This document shows positions 1 through 10,363 of a stretch of 64,000 nt of DNA, piece after piece (position 1 is the first letter of the stretch; each line of letters begins with the position of its first letter). The position numbers were made by a program, and so were the translations under genes. The notes under the pieces are model-generated. The model saw only the letters and a program-made list of their open reading frames with translations. It was not told the origin of the DNA and did no database searches. Source of the DNA: Aromatoleum toluclasticum ATCC 700605 (GTDB taxonomy: Bacteria; Pseudomonadota; Gammaproteobacteria; Burkholderiales; Rhodocyclaceae); the NCBI RefSeq assembly GCF_000378245.1, contig NZ_KB899494.1:124001-188000 (forward strand), given 5' to 3'.

Positions 1-177
1 GCGCGCGTCGGCGGCACGGGCGGCCTCGATCGCGCCGTCGCGGTCGACGGTGATGAAGGCGTTGAGCGTCGGGTTGTGCGCGGCGACGCGGTCGAGGAAG
101 AGCGTCGCGAGCTCGACGCTGGAGATCCGCTTCGCATCGAGCGCGGTGCGCAGTTCGGTGAGGCTGGCGTTGATCAT
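1..177 (-). CDS. gatA: Asp-tRNA(Asn)/Glu-tRNA(Gln) amidotransferase subunit A, N-terminal part
   Basis: Translating the minus strand from the ATG at 177 gives 59 residues that run off the left edge, starting MINASLTELRTALDAKRISS. This is the usual GatA N-terminus, ahead of the amidase-signature domain, which lies outside the window. GatA is the glutaminase/amidase subunit of the GatCAB complex, which converts misacylated Glu-tRNA(Gln) or Asp-tRNA(Asn) in the cytoplasm. It follows gatC with only 3 bases between stop and start, so the two are surely co-transcribed. The call rests on the N-terminal sequence plus the gatC neighbour; the catalytic Ser-Ser-Lys residues cannot be seen here. Confidence 0.9.
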   Translation of the reverse strand, partial: MINASLTELRTALDAKRISSVELATLFLDRVAAHNPTLNAFITVDRDGAIEAARAADAR

Positions 178-180
178 GGC

Positions 181-468
181 TTACTCGATGACCTTCGGGA
201 CGAGGTAGAGGCCCGCTTCGGTCTGCGGGGCGACGCGCTGGAAGGCCTCGCGGCGGTCCGCTTCGGTCGCGACATCGGTACGCAGGCGCTGTGCGAGGTC
301 CTGCGGATGGCTCATCGGTTCGACGCCGCGGGTATCGACCGCCTGCATCTGTTCGATCAGGCCGAAGATTCCGTTCAGTTTGGCGCGCGTGGCCTCGACG
401 TCGCCGTCGGCGAGTTCGATGCGCGCGAGTCCGGCGATGCGCAGGACCTGTTCAGTGGTAAGCGACAT
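181..468 (-). CDS. gatC: Asp-tRNA(Asn)/Glu-tRNA(Gln) amidotransferase subunit C
   Basis: The product is 95 residues, the normal length for GatC, and begins [19 protein letters not shown], the typical first helix. GatC is the small belt-like subunit that wraps around GatA and stabilises the GatCAB transamidosome. It carries no catalytic residues, so the identification is from overall sequence character and the immediately downstream gatA. It is the first gene of the gatCAB operon reading left out of the window. The 119-base gap to mreB must hold divergent promoters for both units. Confidence 0.93.
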   Translation of the reverse strand: MSLTTEQVLRIAGLARIELADGDVEATRAKLNGIFGLIEQMQAVDTRGVEPMSHPQDLAQRLRTDVATEADRREAFQRVAPQTEAGLYLVPKVIE

Positions 469-1631
<1,163 letters not shown>

Positions 1632-1688
1632 GTCGCGTTGCTGCGGTCGGCTTCCGGGCCTGCCGCGCTCCGCCGCACACGGCTCACG

Positions 1689-2585
1689 ATGTCCCTCGCC
1701 GGCCATCCGTCTCCACCCATCTTCAGGCAGGGACCCACGCCGCTCGTGCGGCTGCTGGTGCTCGTGTCGGTGTGCCTGGCGATGCTGGTCGCCGACCTGA
1801 AATTCCGCTACCTGGAAGTGGTGCGCCAGGCGCTGTCGGTGGCGACCTGGCCGCTGCAGATGGCGGCTGCGGCGCCGGCGGATCTGGTGCGCAATGCGGC
1901 GGTGTATTTCGGCACCCTCGTCGAGGTGCAGAAGGACAACTCGGCGCTGCGCGGCCGCGAACTGGAAGCGGCGCAGCGTCTGCTGCGCTTCGACCAGCTC
2001 GAGGAGGAGAACCGCAGACTGCGCGGGCTTCTCGGCATGGGGGCGTCGGTCGCGGCCAGGAGCGTCGCCGCGGAAATCCTTTACGACGCGCCGGACCCGT
2101 TCGACCGCAAGGTGATTCTCAACCGCGGCAGCCAGCAGGGCGTCGAGGCCGGCATGGCGGTCGTCAATGAGCAGGGCATGATCGGCCAGGTCACGCGCGT
2201 GTATCCGGTGCAGGCTGAGGTCACGCTGCTCACCGACAAGGATCAGGCCGTTCCGGTGCAGGTCGCGCGCAACGGGCTGCGCGGCGTGCTCGCCGGTGCG
2301 GGTCAGGGCCGGCTGGAACTGCGCTTCACGCTGTCGGGCGCCGACGTGCGCGTGGGGGACCGGCTCGTGACCTCGGGTCTCGACGGCCTGTTTCTCGCCG
2401 GGCTGCCGGTGGCCGACGTCGTCAGCGTCGACCGCGACGCGCAGACGTTCGCCGTGATCGTGTGCGAGCCGGTCGCGGGCGTCGAGCGCACGACCCAGGT
2501 GCTGTTGCTCGGACGCGCCGAACCGCCGCCCCCGCGTCCGGCTCCGGTGCCCGAACCGGAGCCGCGCAAGGGCCGCAAGGGTTAA
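1689..2585 (+). CDS. mreC: Rod shape-determining protein MreC
   Basis: From the ATG at 1689 the product is 298 residues, beginning MSLAGHPSPPIFRQGPTP. The frame stays open upstream to a TTG at 1638, but the ATG gives the usual short cytoplasmic tail, so I prefer it. A single N-terminal transmembrane segment (about residues 20-38) is followed by a coiled coil (about 70-105) and a periplasmic beta-barrel domain, then a Pro-rich tail (PPPPRPAPVPEPEP). MreC is a bitopic elongasome scaffold that activates PBP2 in the periplasm. It lies 57 bases after mreB and 11 before mreD. Confidence 0.95.
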   Translation: MSLAGHPSPPIFRQGPTPLVRLLVLVSVCLAMLVADLKFRYLEVVRQALSVATWPLQMAAAAPADLVRNAAVYFGTLVEVQKDNSALRGRELEAAQRLLRFDQLEEENRRLRGLLGMGASVAARSVAAEILYDAPDPFDRKVILNRGSQQGVEAGMAVVNEQGMIGQVTRVYPVQAEVTLLTDKDQAVPVQVARNGLRGVLAGAGQGRLELRFTLSGADVRVGDRLVTSGLDGLFLAGLPVADVVSVDRDAQTFAVIVCEPVAGVERTTQVLLLGRAEPPPPRPAPVPEPEPRKGRKG

Positions 2586-2596
2586 GGAAACCATTC

Positions 2597-3118
2597 ATGC
2601 AGCCGACCCACCGCTCGAGTCGCATCCTGCTACCGGCCAAAACCTGGTTCGCCTACCTGAGCCTGCTGGTTGCGCTCGCGCTGAGCTACATCCCGACCGG
2701 GCTGACGCCCGGCGTGCCGGACTGGGTCGCGCTGGTGTTGGCCTTCTGGTCGATCCGCGAGCCGCTGCGCGTCGGCATGGGCGCGGGCTTCCTGTTCGGT
2801 GTGCTGGTCGACATCGGCCACGGCGCCGCAATGGGGCAGTATGCCCTCGCCTACGTCGTGCTGTGCTACCTGGCGTCGGCGGTGTCGCGGCGCGTGCTGT
2901 GGTTCGGGCCGATGCAGCAGGCGCTGCAGATGTTCCCGCTGCTGCTGCTGACACAAGTGATCATGGTCATCGTGCGCGTCCTGGCAGGGGCCGAGTTCCC
3001 CGGGTGGTGGTACTTCCTGTCCAGCCTCACGAGCGCGGCGCTGTGGGTGCCGCTCAACTATCTGTTGCTGCTGCCGCAGTACCAGCCGGTGGACCGGGAC
3101 GATAACCGGCCGATCTGA
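2597..3118 (+). CDS. mreD: Rod shape-determining protein MreD
   Basis: The product from the ATG at 2597 is 173 residues and is almost wholly hydrophobic with about five membrane segments, as expected for MreD (about 160-175 residues). The frame is open further upstream inside mreC, but the ATG after AAGGAAACC is the natural start and gives MQPTHRSSRILLP. MreD is an integral membrane partner of MreC in the elongasome. It ends 4 bases before the mrdA start, so translation is probably coupled. Confidence 0.93.
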   Translation: MQPTHRSSRILLPAKTWFAYLSLLVALALSYIPTGLTPGVPDWVALVLAFWSIREPLRVGMGAGFLFGVLVDIGHGAAMGQYALAYVVLCYLASAVSRRVLWFGPMQQALQMFPLLLLTQVIMVIVRVLAGAEFPGWWYFLSSLTSAALWVPLNYLLLLPQYQPVDRDDNRPI

Positions 3119-3122
3119 ACCC

Positions 3123-5111
3123 ATGATGGAATTCCGTACCCCCGACGAGGAACTGGGGCGCTTTCGCCGCCGCGTCCTGATCGCGGGCATCTTCATCGCC
3201 GTGTGCTTCGGCCTGCTGGTCGCGCGCTTCTGGTTCCTGCAGGTCGTGCGCTACGACTACTACCACACTCGTGCCGAGGACAACCGCATCGCGCTGCTGC
3301 CCATCGTGCCGGGGCGCGGTTCGATCACGGACCGCAACGGCGTGCCGCTCGCGCGCAACTACGCGGCCTACACGCTGGAGATTACGCCCTCGCGCGCGCG
3401 CGATCTCGAGGCGACGATAGACGGGCTGGCGGAGATCATCGAGATCGATGCGCGCGACCGCCGCCGCTTCAAGAAGCTGCTCGACGAGAGCAAGAACTTC
3501 GAGAGCGTGCCGATCCGCACGCGCCTGACCGAGGAGGAGGTGGCGCGGGTGATCGCGCGACGCTACCAGTTCCCCGGGGTCGAGGTGCAGGCGCGCCTGT
3601 TCCGCGACTACCCGCAGGGCGAGCTCGCATCGCACGTGGTCGGCTACATCGGCCGCATCAACCAGCGCGACCGCGAACGCATCGAGGAGTCGGGCGACGA
3701 CGCGAACTACCGTGGTTCCGAATACATAGGCAAGAGCGGCCTGGAGTTGAGCTACGAGGCGGCGCTGCACGGCATCACCGGTGCCGAGCAGGTCGAGGTG
3801 AATGCGGGCGGCCGTGCGGTGCGTCAGCTCGCGCGTACGCCCGGCCTCGCCGGCAACGACCTGGAGCTTACGCTGGACATCGAGATGCAGAAGGTCGCCG
3901 AGGCCGCCTTCGGCAAGCGACGCGGCGCGCTCGTCGCGATCGAGCCGGCCACCGGTGGCGTGCTGGCGCTGGTATCCAAGCCCGGGTATGACCCCAACCT
4001 CTTCGTCGACGGTATCTCGACCGAGGACTGGAAGTCGCTCAACGAATCGCCCGACCACCCGCTCGTGAACCGTGCGATCTTCAGTGCCTACCCGCCCGGC
4101 TCGACCTTCAAGCCCTTCATGGCGATGGCGGGCCTGTCGGCGGGCAAGCGCACGATCACGCAGACGATCGCCGATCCGGGCTACTTCATGTTCGGTGGCC
4201 ACCGTTTCATGGACGACAAACCCGGCGGCCACGGCATGGTCGACCTGCCGAAATCCATCGTCGTGTCGTGCAACACCTACTATTACCAGCTCGCCAACGA
4301 TCTCGGCATCGACGGCATCGCGAACTTCATGCGCCCCTTCGGCTTCGGGTCGCGCTCCGGCATCGACGTGCCCGGCGAGGCCGAAGGCGTGCTGCCGACG
4401 CCGGAATGGAAGAAGAAGCGCTTCCGCAACAAGGAGCACCAGAAGTGGTTCGGCGGCGAGACGATCTCGGTCGGTATCGGCCAGGGCTACAACGCCTACA
4501 CGCCGCTGCAGATGGCCAATGCGGTCGCCGCGCTGGTCAATGACGGCAAGGTGTTCCGGCCGCACGTCGTGCGCAACGTGGTGAATCCGGTGAGCGGCGA
4601 GCGCCGCGCCGTCGAGCCCGAACCGATCCGCACCATCCCGTTCAAGCCCGAGCACGCTGCCGCGGTGCGTCAGGCGATGGTGGACGTGATCCGGGCCGGC
4701 ACGGGCGCGCGCGCCTTCGCGGGCGCGCCCTACCTGGCCGGCGGCAAGACCGGTACGGCGCAGGTGTTCTCGCTGCGCGGCCAGCGCTACGTCGAGGGGC
4801 GCGTGAGCGAGCGCCTGCGCGACCATTCGTGGTTCATCGCGTACGCACCGGCCGACAAGCCGACGATCGCACTGGCGGTGCTGGTCGAGAACGGCGGTTT
4901 CGGCGCGCAGTCGGCGGCGCCGATTGCACGCCAGGTGATCGACTTCCACCTGCTCGGCAAGCGCCGTGACCAGCCGGCCGGCGAGGATGTCGATGCCGGC
5001 GACGAGGGCGACGAGCATGCGGGCCACCCGCATGCGGGCGCGAATGCAGCGGCTGCGCAACCCGCACTGCCCGATGCGGGTGGACACGACGGCGAGGCTC
5101 GTTCCGAATGA
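3123..5111 (+). CDS. mrdA: Penicillin-binding protein 2 (elongasome transpeptidase)
   Basis: A 662-residue class B PBP. It has one N-terminal membrane anchor (about residues 18-38), a pedestal domain with the RGSITDRNG motif near residue 64, and a transpeptidase domain. The three catalytic motifs are visible: SxxK as STFK (about 327-330), SxN as SCN (about 383) and KTG as GGKTGTAQ (about 541). It cross-links peptidoglycan during cell elongation, paired with the glycosyltransferase RodA, whose gene overlaps it by 4 bases. The C-terminus after about residue 610 is an acidic, Ala/His/Gly-rich tail that looks disordered. The start may be the first or second of two adjacent ATG codons. Confidence 0.96.
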   Translation: MMEFRTPDEELGRFRRRVLIAGIFIAVCFGLLVARFWFLQVVRYDYYHTRAEDNRIALLPIVPGRGSITDRNGVPLARNYAAYTLEITPSRARDLEATIDGLAEIIEIDARDRRRFKKLLDESKNFESVPIRTRLTEEEVARVIARRYQFPGVEVQARLFRDYPQGELASHVVGYIGRINQRDRERIEESGDDANYRGSEYIGKSGLELSYEAALHGITGAEQVEVNAGGRAVRQLARTPGLAGNDLELTLDIEMQKVAEAAFGKRRGALVAIEPATGGVLALVSKPGYDPNLFVDGISTEDWKSLNESPDHPLVNRAIFSAYPPGSTFKPFMAMAGLSAGKRTITQTIADPGYFMFGGHRFMDDKPGGHGMVDLPKSIVVSCNTYYYQLANDLGIDGIANFMRPFGFGSRSGIDVPGEAEGVLPTPEWKKKRFRNKEHQKWFGGETISVGIGQGYNAYTPLQMANAVAALVNDGKVFRPHVVRNVVNPVSGERRAVEPEPIRTIPFKPEHAAAVRQAMVDVIRAGTGARAFAGAPYLAGGKTGTAQVFSLRGQRYVEGRVSERLRDHSWFIAYAPADKPTIALAVLVENGGFGAQSAAPIARQVIDFHLLGKRRDQPAGEDVDAGDEGDEHAGHPHAGANAAAAQPALPDAGGHDGEARSE

Positions 5112-6250
5112 CCGACACGCGATTCCACCCACGCGAACTGCTGCGCGGCTTCCTGCGCCCGATCGACCCGCCGTTGCTGCTGCTGCTCGGCCTGCTCCTC
5201 GCCTACGCCTTCGTCGTGATGATGAGCGCGTCGCCCGAGCGCGTCGCATCCTTGCAGGTGAATACTGCCGTCGCGCTCGCGGCGATGTGGGCGACGGCGC
5301 GCCTGCCCGCCCAGCGCCTGCTGAGCCTTGCGCTGCCGCTGTACGCCGTCGGCGTGCTGCTTCTGGTCGCGGTGGATCTCTTCGGCGAGACTTCGAAAGG
5401 GGCGACGCGCTGGCTCAACATCGGCGTGACGCGCATCCAGCCGTCGGAAATCATGAAGATCGCGATGCCGCTGATGCTCGCGTGGTACTTCCAGCAGCGC
5501 GAGGGCCAGATCGGCCTGCGCGAGTTCATCGTCGCGGGCCTGCTGCTAGTGATCCCGGTCGGCCTGATCATGGCGCAGCCCGATCTCGGTACGGCGGTGC
5601 TGGTGACCGCCGCGGGCGTCTACATAATCTATTTCGCCGGGCTGTCGTGGAAGCTGATCGTGCCGGTCGTCGCCGTCGGCGCGATCGGCATCGTCGCGAT
5701 CGTCGGCTTCGGCGACCACATCTGCCAGCCGGGCGTCGAATGGCCGGGTCTGCGCGAATACCAGAAGCACCGCGTATGCACGCTGCTCGACCCGACGCAG
5801 GATCCCCTCGGCAAGGGCTTCCACATCATCCAGTCGACGATCGCGATCGGCTCGGGCGGGGTGCTCGGCAAGGGCTGGATGGGCGGCACGCAGACCCACC
5901 TCGCCTTCCTGCCCGAGCGCCACACCGATTTCATCTTCTCGGTGCTCTCCGAGGAGTTCGGGCTGACAGGCATCGTCGTGCTGCTGACGATCTACGTGCT
6001 GCTGCTGCTGCGCGGCTTCTACATCGCGGCGATGGCGCCGACGCTTGCGACGCGCCTGCTCGGCGGAGCCATCACGATGATTTTCTTCACCTATGCTTTC
6101 GTTAATATGGGCATGGTCAGCGGTATCCTGCCGGTGGTGGGGGTGCCGCTGCCCTTCATCAGCTATGGCGGAACCGCGCTCGTCACGCTGTGTCTCGGGA
6201 TCGGGATACTGATGAGCATCCAGCGCAGCCGCGTGCTCGCGCAGGCGTGA
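5108..6250 (+). CDS. rodA: Peptidoglycan glycosyltransferase RodA (MrdB)
   Basis: A 380-residue SEDS-family polytopic membrane protein with about ten hydrophobic segments. SEDS hallmarks are visible: GATRWLNIGVTRIQPSEIMK around residues 97-116, MAQPDLGTAV near 155, the large periplasmic loop with LLDPTQDPLGKGFH near 232, and FISYGGTAL near the C-terminus. RodA polymerises lipid II into glycan strands and works with PBP2, encoded just upstream with an ATGA overlap. Order and overlap support one operon. Confidence 0.97.
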   Translation: MTDTRFHPRELLRGFLRPIDPPLLLLLGLLLAYAFVVMMSASPERVASLQVNTAVALAAMWATARLPAQRLLSLALPLYAVGVLLLVAVDLFGETSKGATRWLNIGVTRIQPSEIMKIAMPLMLAWYFQQREGQIGLREFIVAGLLLVIPVGLIMAQPDLGTAVLVTAAGVYIIYFAGLSWKLIVPVVAVGAIGIVAIVGFGDHICQPGVEWPGLREYQKHRVCTLLDPTQDPLGKGFHIIQSTIAIGSGGVLGKGWMGGTQTHLAFLPERHTDFIFSVLSEEFGLTGIVVLLTIYVLLLLRGFYIAAMAPTLATRLLGGAITMIFFTYAFVNMGMVSGILPVVGVPLPFISYGGTALVTLCLGIGILMSIQRSRVLAQA

Positions 6251-6266
6251 TTACGGAGACTGACCG

Positions 6267-7265
6267 ATGCCGACGCATACCCTGCAAGCCGGCCCGTCCG
6301 GGTACAAACTGCTGTTCGCGGGACTGATCGCGGCCGCGCTGGCACTGGCCGGCTGCAGCACGACGCCGCCGGTGGCGGGTACAGCCGCGACCCAGGCCCA
6401 GCCGGTGCCGGGCAAGAGTGCGGTCGTGCAGAAGCGTGGTGGTGCCTACTACAAGGACGACGGCCCGGGCGACAACCCGCCTGCGAACCTCGACGACATC
6501 CCCGACGCGCAGCCGCGCGCGGAGCCGCTGCACCGTTTTGCCAACCGCCCCTACAACGTGTTCGGCGCGGACTACGTGCCGGCGACGGCCGTGATGCCCT
6601 TCCGCCAGCTCGGCCGCGCGAGCTGGTACGGCAAGCGCTTCCACGGCCAGCCGACCTCCAGCGGTGAGCCCTACGACATGTACGCGATGACCGGTGCCCA
6701 CCCGACGCTGCCGATCCCGAGCTACGCACGCGTCACGCACCGCGCGAGCGGACGCTCGGTGGTCGTGCGCATCAACGACCGCGGGCCCTTCCACAAGGGC
6801 CGTATCATGGACCTCTCGTATGCCGCCGCGCATCGCCTGGGCTACGCGAACGTCGGCAGCGCCGAGGTCGAGGTCGAGGCCATCATCCCCGACGGCGTCG
6901 AGCTGATCGCGACCGAGAAGCCGATCCCGCCGCTGCCCGGGCGCAAGCCCGCTGCGCTCGTGCCGCCGTCCTCGCCCGTCGAGCCGCCCGTGCAGCTCGC
7001 GATGGCCGAGCCCACTACGCTCACGGACGCAACGCGCGGCATCTTCCTGCAGCTCGGCGCGTTTTCCTCCGCCGCGAGCGCGGAAGGTTTTCGCGGCATG
7101 GTGCGCGACGCCTTCGCGGAGCATGCCGACCGCCTTGAAGTCCTCGCCGATGGCAAGCGCTATCGCCTGCATCTCGGGCCTTTCGCGTCGGTGACGGAAG
7201 CGAAGGGCGAGGCCGAACGCATCGCGCGCGAACTGAAATTCCGCCCCTTCGTCGTTACGCGCTGA
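6267..7265 (+). CDS. rlpA: Septal-ring lytic transglycosylase-like lipoprotein RlpA
   Basis: A 332-residue lipoprotein. A signal peptide ends in a lipobox (LALAGC, Cys about 29). A double-psi beta-barrel domain (about residues 108-200) contains GRASWYGKRFHGQPTSSGE and VRINDRGPF, followed by a Pro-rich linker and a C-terminal SPOR domain (about 250-332, QLGAFSSAASAEGF). SPOR domains bind denuded septal glycans, and some RlpA proteins cleave them. The position after rodA and before dacA matches the E. coli order. Whether this copy has lytic activity cannot be told from sequence. Confidence 0.94.
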   Translation: MPTHTLQAGPSGYKLLFAGLIAAALALAGCSTTPPVAGTAATQAQPVPGKSAVVQKRGGAYYKDDGPGDNPPANLDDIPDAQPRAEPLHRFANRPYNVFGADYVPATAVMPFRQLGRASWYGKRFHGQPTSSGEPYDMYAMTGAHPTLPIPSYARVTHRASGRSVVVRINDRGPFHKGRIMDLSYAAAHRLGYANVGSAEVEVEAIIPDGVELIATEKPIPPLPGRKPAALVPPSSPVEPPVQLAMAEPTTLTDATRGIFLQLGAFSSAASAEGFRGMVRDAFAEHADRLEVLADGKRYRLHLGPFASVTEAKGEAERIARELKFRPFVVTR

Positions 7266-7323
7266 TGCAATCTGAACCAATTGCGGCATGCGCCGGTCTC
7301 CTGTCGGGGACCGGGCAAGGCTC

Positions 7324-7329
7324 TATAAT
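7324..7329 (+). promoter_or_regulatory. Candidate minus-10 box upstream of dacA
   Basis: A perfect TATAAT sits in the 134-base gap between rlpA and dacA, about 70 bases before the dacA ATG. No good minus-35 hexamer lies at 16-18 bases; weak candidates only. It suggests dacA has its own promoter in addition to read-through from rlpA. Confidence 0.45.
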
Positions 7330-7399
7330 CAACTCTTTTGCCCCGGCCCCGAGGCTCACCCGCCTCTGACTGCCCACCGTTACCCGCCAGCCGACCCTC

Positions 7400-8527
7400 A
7401 TGCGCTTCCTCGTTGCCCTGCTGTTTGCCGTCATTTCCTTCGCAGTTTCCGCCCAGAACATCCCGCCCCCCACGCTCGCCGCCCGTAGCTGGCTGTTGAT
7501 GGATCAGGCCTCCGGTCAGGTGCTCGCCTCGCGCGAGCCCGACACGCGCATCGAGCCCGCGTCGCTGACCAAGCTGATGACGGCCTACCTGACCTTCGCG
7601 GCGCTGAAGAGCGGCAGCATCAAGCTCGAACAGACCGTGCCGGTGTCGGAGAAGGCCTGGCGCATGGAAGGCTCGCGCATGTTCATCCAGCCCGACAAGC
7701 CGGTCACGGTCGGTGAGCTCGTTCAGGGCATGATCATCCAGTCGGGCAACGACGCCTGCGTCGCGCTTTCCGAGCTGATCGCCGGCAGCGAGGAATCCTT
7801 CGCGCACCTGATGAACCGCGAGGCGCAGCGCCTGGGCATGAAGAACACCAGTTTCATGAATTCGTCCGGCCTGCCCGACCCCAACCACTACACCACCGCG
7901 CGCGACCTGTCGCTGCTCGCGTCGGCGATTTCGCGCGACTTTCCCGAGTACTACCACTACTACTCGCAGAAGGAGTACACCTACAACAAGATCACCCAGC
8001 CGAACCGCAACCGTCTGCTGTGGCTCGATCCGACCGTCGACGGCCTGAAGACCGGCCACACGGCGAACGCCGGCTACTGCCTGATTGCGTCGGCCCTGCG
8101 CGGCCCGCGCCGCCTCGTGTCCGTCGTGCTGGGCACCGACTCGGACACCATCCGTGCGCAGGAATCGCTCAAGCTGCTGAACTACGGCTTCCAGTTCTTC
8201 GACACCGCCAAGCTGTATTCGGCGAACCAGGAACTGTCGCGTTTCCGCGTGTGGAAGGGCGAGAAGAACGATCTGCCGGTCGGTTTCCTCAACGATTTCG
8301 TGATCTCCCTGCCCAAGGGCCAGGCGGAGAAGGTCCAGAGCCAGCTCACCAGCCAGCAGCCGGTCGTCGCGCCGCTGCAGAAGGGCCAGCAGGTCGGCAC
8401 GCTGCACCTCACGCTCGACGGCCAGCCGATCGGCGAATACCCGGTCGTCGCGCTGCAGGACGTTCCCGTCGCCGGCTTCTTCGGCCGCCTGTGGGATACC
8501 ATCGTGATGTGGATCAAGAGCCTGTAA
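7400..8527 (+). CDS. dacA: D-alanyl-D-alanine carboxypeptidase (PBP5/6 family)
   Basis: A 375-residue class C penicillin-binding protein. A signal peptide (about residues 1-18, cleaved near VSA) leads into the peptidase domain with catalytic SLTK at 55-58, the SGN motif (about 115-117) and KTGHT (about 215-219). The last 15 residues form an amphipathic helix (GFFGRLWDTIVMWIKSL) that anchors such enzymes to the outer face of the inner membrane. It trims the terminal D-Ala from peptidoglycan pentapeptides. The upstream rlpA and downstream ybeD-lipBA match the E. coli dacA neighbourhood. Confidence 0.96.
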   Translation: MRFLVALLFAVISFAVSAQNIPPPTLAARSWLLMDQASGQVLASREPDTRIEPASLTKLMTAYLTFAALKSGSIKLEQTVPVSEKAWRMEGSRMFIQPDKPVTVGELVQGMIIQSGNDACVALSELIAGSEESFAHLMNREAQRLGMKNTSFMNSSGLPDPNHYTTARDLSLLASAISRDFPEYYHYYSQKEYTYNKITQPNRNRLLWLDPTVDGLKTGHTANAGYCLIASALRGPRRLVSVVLGTDSDTIRAQESLKLLNYGFQFFDTAKLYSANQELSRFRVWKGEKNDLPVGFLNDFVISLPKGQAEKVQSQLTSQQPVVAPLQKGQQVGTLHLTLDGQPIGEYPVVALQDVPVAGFFGRLWDTIVMWIKSL

Positions 8528-8543
8528 GACTTCCGAGGCGCTC

Positions 8544-9401
8544 ATGAGTATCTGTTATCTCGACGGCAGCTATCAGCCGCTGACCGATGCGCGCATCTCG
8601 CCGATGGACCGCGGCTTCCTCTTCGGCGATGGCGCCTACGAGGTGATTCCGGTGTATTCGCGCCGCCCCTTCCGCATCGCCGAACACATCGCGCGCCTCG
8701 GGCACACGCTGGATGCGGTGCGCATCCCGAATCCGCATACCGCCGCGGAATGGGACGCGATCGTGCGCGAGCTCGTCGCACGCAACGCCTGGGTGGACCA
8801 GTCGATCTACCTGCACGTGTCGCGCGGTCCGGACGAGCGGCGCAACCACGCCTTCCCGGCCGTGATGCGCCCGACGGTGTTCCTGATGAGCGAGGCCCTC
8901 GTGACGCCCTCGGCGGAAGTGCTGGCGGGCGGCGTCGCAGCCGTGAGCGCGGCCGATTTCCGCTGGGCGCGCTGCGACCTCAAGACGACCGCGCTGCTGG
9001 CGAACTGCCTGCTGCGCCAGGTCGCGGTCGACAAGGGCTGCGCCGAGACGGTGCTGTTCCGCGACGGCTTCCTCACCGAAGGCGCGGCCTCCAACATCTT
9101 CATCGTGCGCGACGGCGTGATGCTCGCGCCGCCCAAGAGCCACCTGATGCTGCCCGGCATCACCTACGACGTGGTGCTGGAACTGGCGGCCACGCACGGC
9201 CTCGAACATGGGGTGCGCGAGATCCTCGAGGACGAGGTGCGCACGGCCGACGAAGTGTGGCTCACCTCGTCCACGAAGGAAGTGCTCGCGATCACCAGCC
9301 TGGACGGACGTCCCGTCGGCGACGGCAGGCCCGGCCCGGTGGGGCGCGAGATGTATGCCTGGTACCAGGAATTCAAGAACACGGTGATGCGCGTTGGCTG
9401 A
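8544..9401 (+). CDS. dat: D-amino-acid aminotransferase (class IV PLP enzyme)
   Basis: A 285-residue fold-type IV PLP enzyme. The PLP-binding lysine is in RCDLKTTALL (Lys147), followed by the class IV signature E-G-A-A-S-N-I-F around residues 178-186. The family includes D-alanine transaminase, branched-chain aminotransferase and aminodeoxychorismate lyase. The RxDLK context and the gene's placement between a D,D-carboxypeptidase gene and ybeD favour D-alanine/D-amino-acid transamination, which would supply or recycle D-Ala or D-Glu for the wall. The specificity is inferred, the fold is clear. It starts 16 bases after dacA and overlaps ybeD by 8. Confidence 0.87.
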   Translation: MSICYLDGSYQPLTDARISPMDRGFLFGDGAYEVIPVYSRRPFRIAEHIARLGHTLDAVRIPNPHTAAEWDAIVRELVARNAWVDQSIYLHVSRGPDERRNHAFPAVMRPTVFLMSEALVTPSAEVLAGGVAAVSAADFRWARCDLKTTALLANCLLRQVAVDKGCAETVLFRDGFLTEGAASNIFIVRDGVMLAPPKSHLMLPGITYDVVLELAATHGLEHGVREILEDEVRTADEVWLTSSTKEVLAITSLDGRPVGDGRPGPVGREMYAWYQEFKNTVMRVG

Positions 9402-9666
9402 CCAGAACCCGGAAACCCTCCTCGAATTTCCCTGCGATTTCCCGATCAAGATCATGGGCGCGCGCGTGGATGAGTTCGCGCAGGTCGTCGTGGACGTCGT
9501 GCGCAGGCACGCGCCGGAGTTCGACCCCGCGACGGTGCAGATGCGCCCGTCGAGCAAGGGCAACTACATTTCCCTGACCTGCACCGTCCGCGCCGCGTCG
9601 AAGGCGCAGCTCGATGCGCTGTACCGCGAGCTGTCGGCCCATCCGCTGGTGAAGGTGGTCCTGTAG
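9394..9666 (+). CDS. ybeD: YbeD/DUF493 family small regulatory protein
   Basis: A 90-residue protein with an ACT-like fold family signature: [14 protein letters not shown] at residues 8-21 and the closing HPLVKVVL. The function of the family is not established; in many proteobacteria it sits immediately before lipB, as here. Translation appears to start at a TTG overlapping the end of dat by 8 bases, and the stop codon overlaps the GTG start of lipB by one base, so the three genes are translationally linked. Confidence 0.92.
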   Translation: MADQNPETLLEFPCDFPIKIMGARVDEFAQVVVDVVRRHAPEFDPATVQMRPSSKGNYISLTCTVRAASKAQLDALYRELSAHPLVKVVL

Positions 9667-10313
9667 TGCAGGCGGTCGGGAGCCTGCCGCTGGTCGTGCG
9701 CCGGCTCGGCTTCGTCGAGTACGAGCCGGCCTGGGCGGCGATGCGGGCGTTTACCGACGCGCGCACCCCCGAGACGCCCGACGAGCTGTGGCTGCTGGAG
9801 CACCCGCCGGTGTTCACGCTCGGTCAGGCCGGCAAGCCCGAGCACCTGCTGCGCGAGACCGGCATCCCGCTCGTGAAGATCGACCGCGGCGGGCAGATCA
9901 CCTACCACGGCCCCGGCCAGATCGTCGTGTACCTGATGATCGACCTGCACCGCCGCCATCTCAAGGTGCGCGAGATGGTCACGCTGATGGAGCAGGCGCT
10001 GATCGACTGCCTCGCCGACTACGGGCTCGCGGCCGAGCGCAAGGACGGCGCGCCGGGCGTGTACATCGCCGGCGAGAAGATCGCGGCGCTGGGCCTGCGC
10101 GTCAGGAACGGCTGCAGCTACCACGGCCTCGCGCTCAACGTCGATGCCGACCTCGCGCCGTTCTCGGCGATCAACCCCTGCGGCTACGAGGGGCTGAAGA
10201 CGATCAGGATGAAGGATTTCGGCGTGACCGACGGCGTCGCGGAAGTGGGGGAGCGTCTGCTTGCCCACCTCGGGCGCCTGCTCGCACACCGCCCGGCCGC
10301 CGACAGGCCATAA
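9666..10313 (+). CDS. lipB: Octanoyl-[acyl-carrier-protein]:protein N-octanoyltransferase
   Basis: A 215-residue LipB. It has [15 protein letters not shown] (about residues 77-91), the catalytic lysine in [10 protein letters not shown] (about 140) and the catalytic cysteine in INPCGYEGL (about 173). LipB moves octanoate from ACP to the lipoyl domains of 2-oxoacid dehydrogenases and the glycine cleavage H protein; LipA then inserts sulfur. It begins with GTG and overlaps ybeD by one base, and lipA follows after 50 bases. Confidence 0.96.
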   Translation: MQAVGSLPLVVRRLGFVEYEPAWAAMRAFTDARTPETPDELWLLEHPPVFTLGQAGKPEHLLRETGIPLVKIDRGGQITYHGPGQIVVYLMIDLHRRHLKVREMVTLMEQALIDCLADYGLAAERKDGAPGVYIAGEKIAALGLRVRNGCSYHGLALNVDADLAPFSAINPCGYEGLKTIRMKDFGVTDGVAEVGERLLAHLGRLLAHRPAADRP

Positions 10314-10363
10314 TGCAGCGGGCGCCACAAGCGCCCGTGACCCCGAAGAGACGAGAGAATCGA